DNA of 16,016 nt from Thermoplasmata archaeon (lineage in GTDB: Archaea; Thermoplasmatota; Thermoplasmata; Thermoplasmatales; Thermoplasmataceae): contig JAKBGP010000026.1 in assembly GCA_021833045.1 (NCBI GenBank), positions 1-16,016 of the forward strand, written 5' to 3'. The notes beneath the pieces are model-generated. The model saw only the letters and a program-made list of their open reading frames with translations, did no database searches and was not told the origin of the DNA. Below are positions 15,120 through 16,016 of this stretch, one piece after another (position 1 is the first letter of the stretch; every line of letters begins with the position of its first letter). The position numbers and the translations under genes were made by a program.

Positions 15120-16016
15120 CTGTCTCTTTATTATTCATCAATTTTTTCTCTTTTAATTCAATTACGGAGGCATTTTTAATTTGATTTCTTGCTTTATGTG
15201 AGACAATACTTTCCTCTATAATTATCAGCAATATGGATAAAAGTGGAAAGTTGAAAACGATTTATACTTCACTGATTTTTATGGAGAGTTAAATCCTTTA
15301 GGCACTCTCCTGCGACCAAAAAGCCTAACGTGTTAGCCACAATGACCAGTAGTATCACTAAAGCATCCGAAAATTTCCCTGTGGAATGAAGTGGATGAAT
15401 TGCCCAAGGTGGTTTTAATATTACTTTGTATTATCGTTTTAAATTGTCAGCTCTTGGGGAAGTCCACAGTAGTTTTGTATTTGATTCTTCATCAATAAAT
15501 AATTATAATATAGTAGTTCGAGAAGAGTTAATATAAAGGAAAACAGTAAAATGTTCTAGGTACTACTTGAACCGACTCCATGAATTAATACGGGCGGAGG
15601 CCTGATTTGAAAACGGATTTTGACATAGAGTGCAAATTATGTATGTACTGGAATCCAGAGATATAGTTATTTACCTTTTAATTCGGTATTCTATCTAATA
15701 ATATTTAAATCGAAGAAATAGGAATGAAAGCAAGATTAAACAATTAGATAAAGGGCAAAACGTTTCACTACTCTAAGTAAACATTTCAATCTATTATGTG
15801 CTCTTAGTATAGTCGTTGAAAATTAAATGTTGGGCAATGGATATCAGGAAGCACCATTTTTATCACTTAAAAAGTCACAATAAAGGATGATAAATGGTCT
15901 AACTGCCACTTTTTGTCGTTCGAAAAAATGTGAAAAAGAGGTGTGGAAATTTTGTGCAACCTTCCCTTAATGAAATTTCAAGATGACCACAGATTTAGAT
16001 AAAAAATAAATGAGAC
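15120..16016. other. Gene-poor right flank of about 900 bases
   Basis: No intact gene, tRNA, CRISPR array or insertion-sequence end was found on either strand. Open stretches reach at most about 55 codons and lack starts. The best of them is the fragment at 15269-15502. Beyond 15503 several minus-strand frames look weakly protein-like for 25-40 codons, but none is supported by a start, ribosome-binding site or recognisable motif. Confidence 0.5.
15269..15502 (-). pseudogene. Possible decayed fragment of a small membrane protein
   Basis: The minus strand is open from 15502 to TGA at 15269-15271 except for one TAA at 15431-15433. The upstream 23 codons read protein-like (NTKLLWTSPRADNLKR). The downstream 53 contain a convincing transmembrane helix (ALVILLVIVANTLGFLVAG) framed by KPPWAIHPLHSTGKFSD and a polar tail GECLKDLTLHKNQ. 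No ATG, GTG or TTG lies ahead of the helix, so it cannot be an intact gene by usual rules. It may be the tail of a broken membrane-protein gene. A chance open frame remains possible. Confidence 0.3.

Noticed and set aside
15283..15310. Inverted repeat GGAGAGT/ACTCTCC with a 14-base loop
   Set aside because: A seven-base stem with no T-tract and no adjacent gene start; such stems arise by chance, and it lies inside a possible pseudogene.
15325..15336. Palindrome CTAACGTGTTAG as a possible operator
   Set aside because: It is short, single-copy in what I scanned and not placed before any gene.
15840..15980. Minus-strand frames of 36-40 codons near the right end
   Set aside because: They have no start codon, motif or ribosome-binding site, and two overlapping frames look equally protein-like.
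1..16016. CRISPR arrays, tRNA or rRNA genes and C/D box guide RNAs
   Set aside because: Reading by eye found no regularly spaced repeats, cloverleaf with CCA-proximal stem, or paired RTGATGA/CTGA boxes. A covariance-model scan could still find a small RNA.

Overview
The window is from an archaeon, most likely a member of the Thermoplasmatales. The archaeal assignment is firm: it carries archaeal-type alanyl-tRNA synthetase, fibrillarin, aEF-1 beta, an ApgM-type phosphoglycerate mutase, an ArfC-type riboflavin enzyme and a COG2888-type zinc ribbon. Thermoplasmatales is an inference from the A+T-rich sequence, the heavy use of ATA and AGA/AGG codons, and the protein flavour; no search was run. 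Genes are packed into short, overlapping operons.

Layout. Bases 1-76 hold the last codons of a plus-strand gene. Bases 114-5566 (minus strand) read alaS, then a site-2-protease-like membrane protein, then a COG3199 ATP-NAD kinase. Bases 5742-6688 (minus) hold an unknown 92-residue protein that overlaps the fibrillarin gene flpA by one base. From a divergent promoter near 6700-6800 the plus strand reads zinc ribbon, EF-1 beta, a membrane family 2 glycosyltransferase and a GlmM-type phosphohexomutase (6819-9742). Convergent to it, the minus strand (12919-9835) reads a riboflavin-pathway reductase, S-adenosylhomocysteine hydrolase and ApgM. Four-base overlaps and well-placed Shine-Dalgarno sequences there suggest starts a few codons inside the longest frames.

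From 12920 on the window changes from housekeeping to accessory DNA. Bases 12920-13552 are gene-poor, with a possible transposase remnant and a small frameshifted frame. Bases 13553-15084 (minus) encode a secreted, cysteine-free, aromatic-rich protein with a central Gly/Ala-rich hydrophobic stretch. It overlaps a small three-helix membrane protein. The last 930 bases hold no intact gene, only a possible decayed membrane-protein fragment.

How the genes work together. The first part is translation and RNA modification (AlaRS, fibrillarin, EF-1 beta, zinc ribbon) plus central metabolism (NADP supply, SAM recycling, glycolysis, riboflavin). The glycosyltransferase and GlmM could supply and use amino-sugar nucleotides for surface glycans. 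The two most interesting items are the site-2-protease homologue whose HExxH motif reads RELPK, predicting a dead protease, and the secreted/membrane gene pair, whose arrangement would fit an effector with a membrane partner. That second function is speculation.
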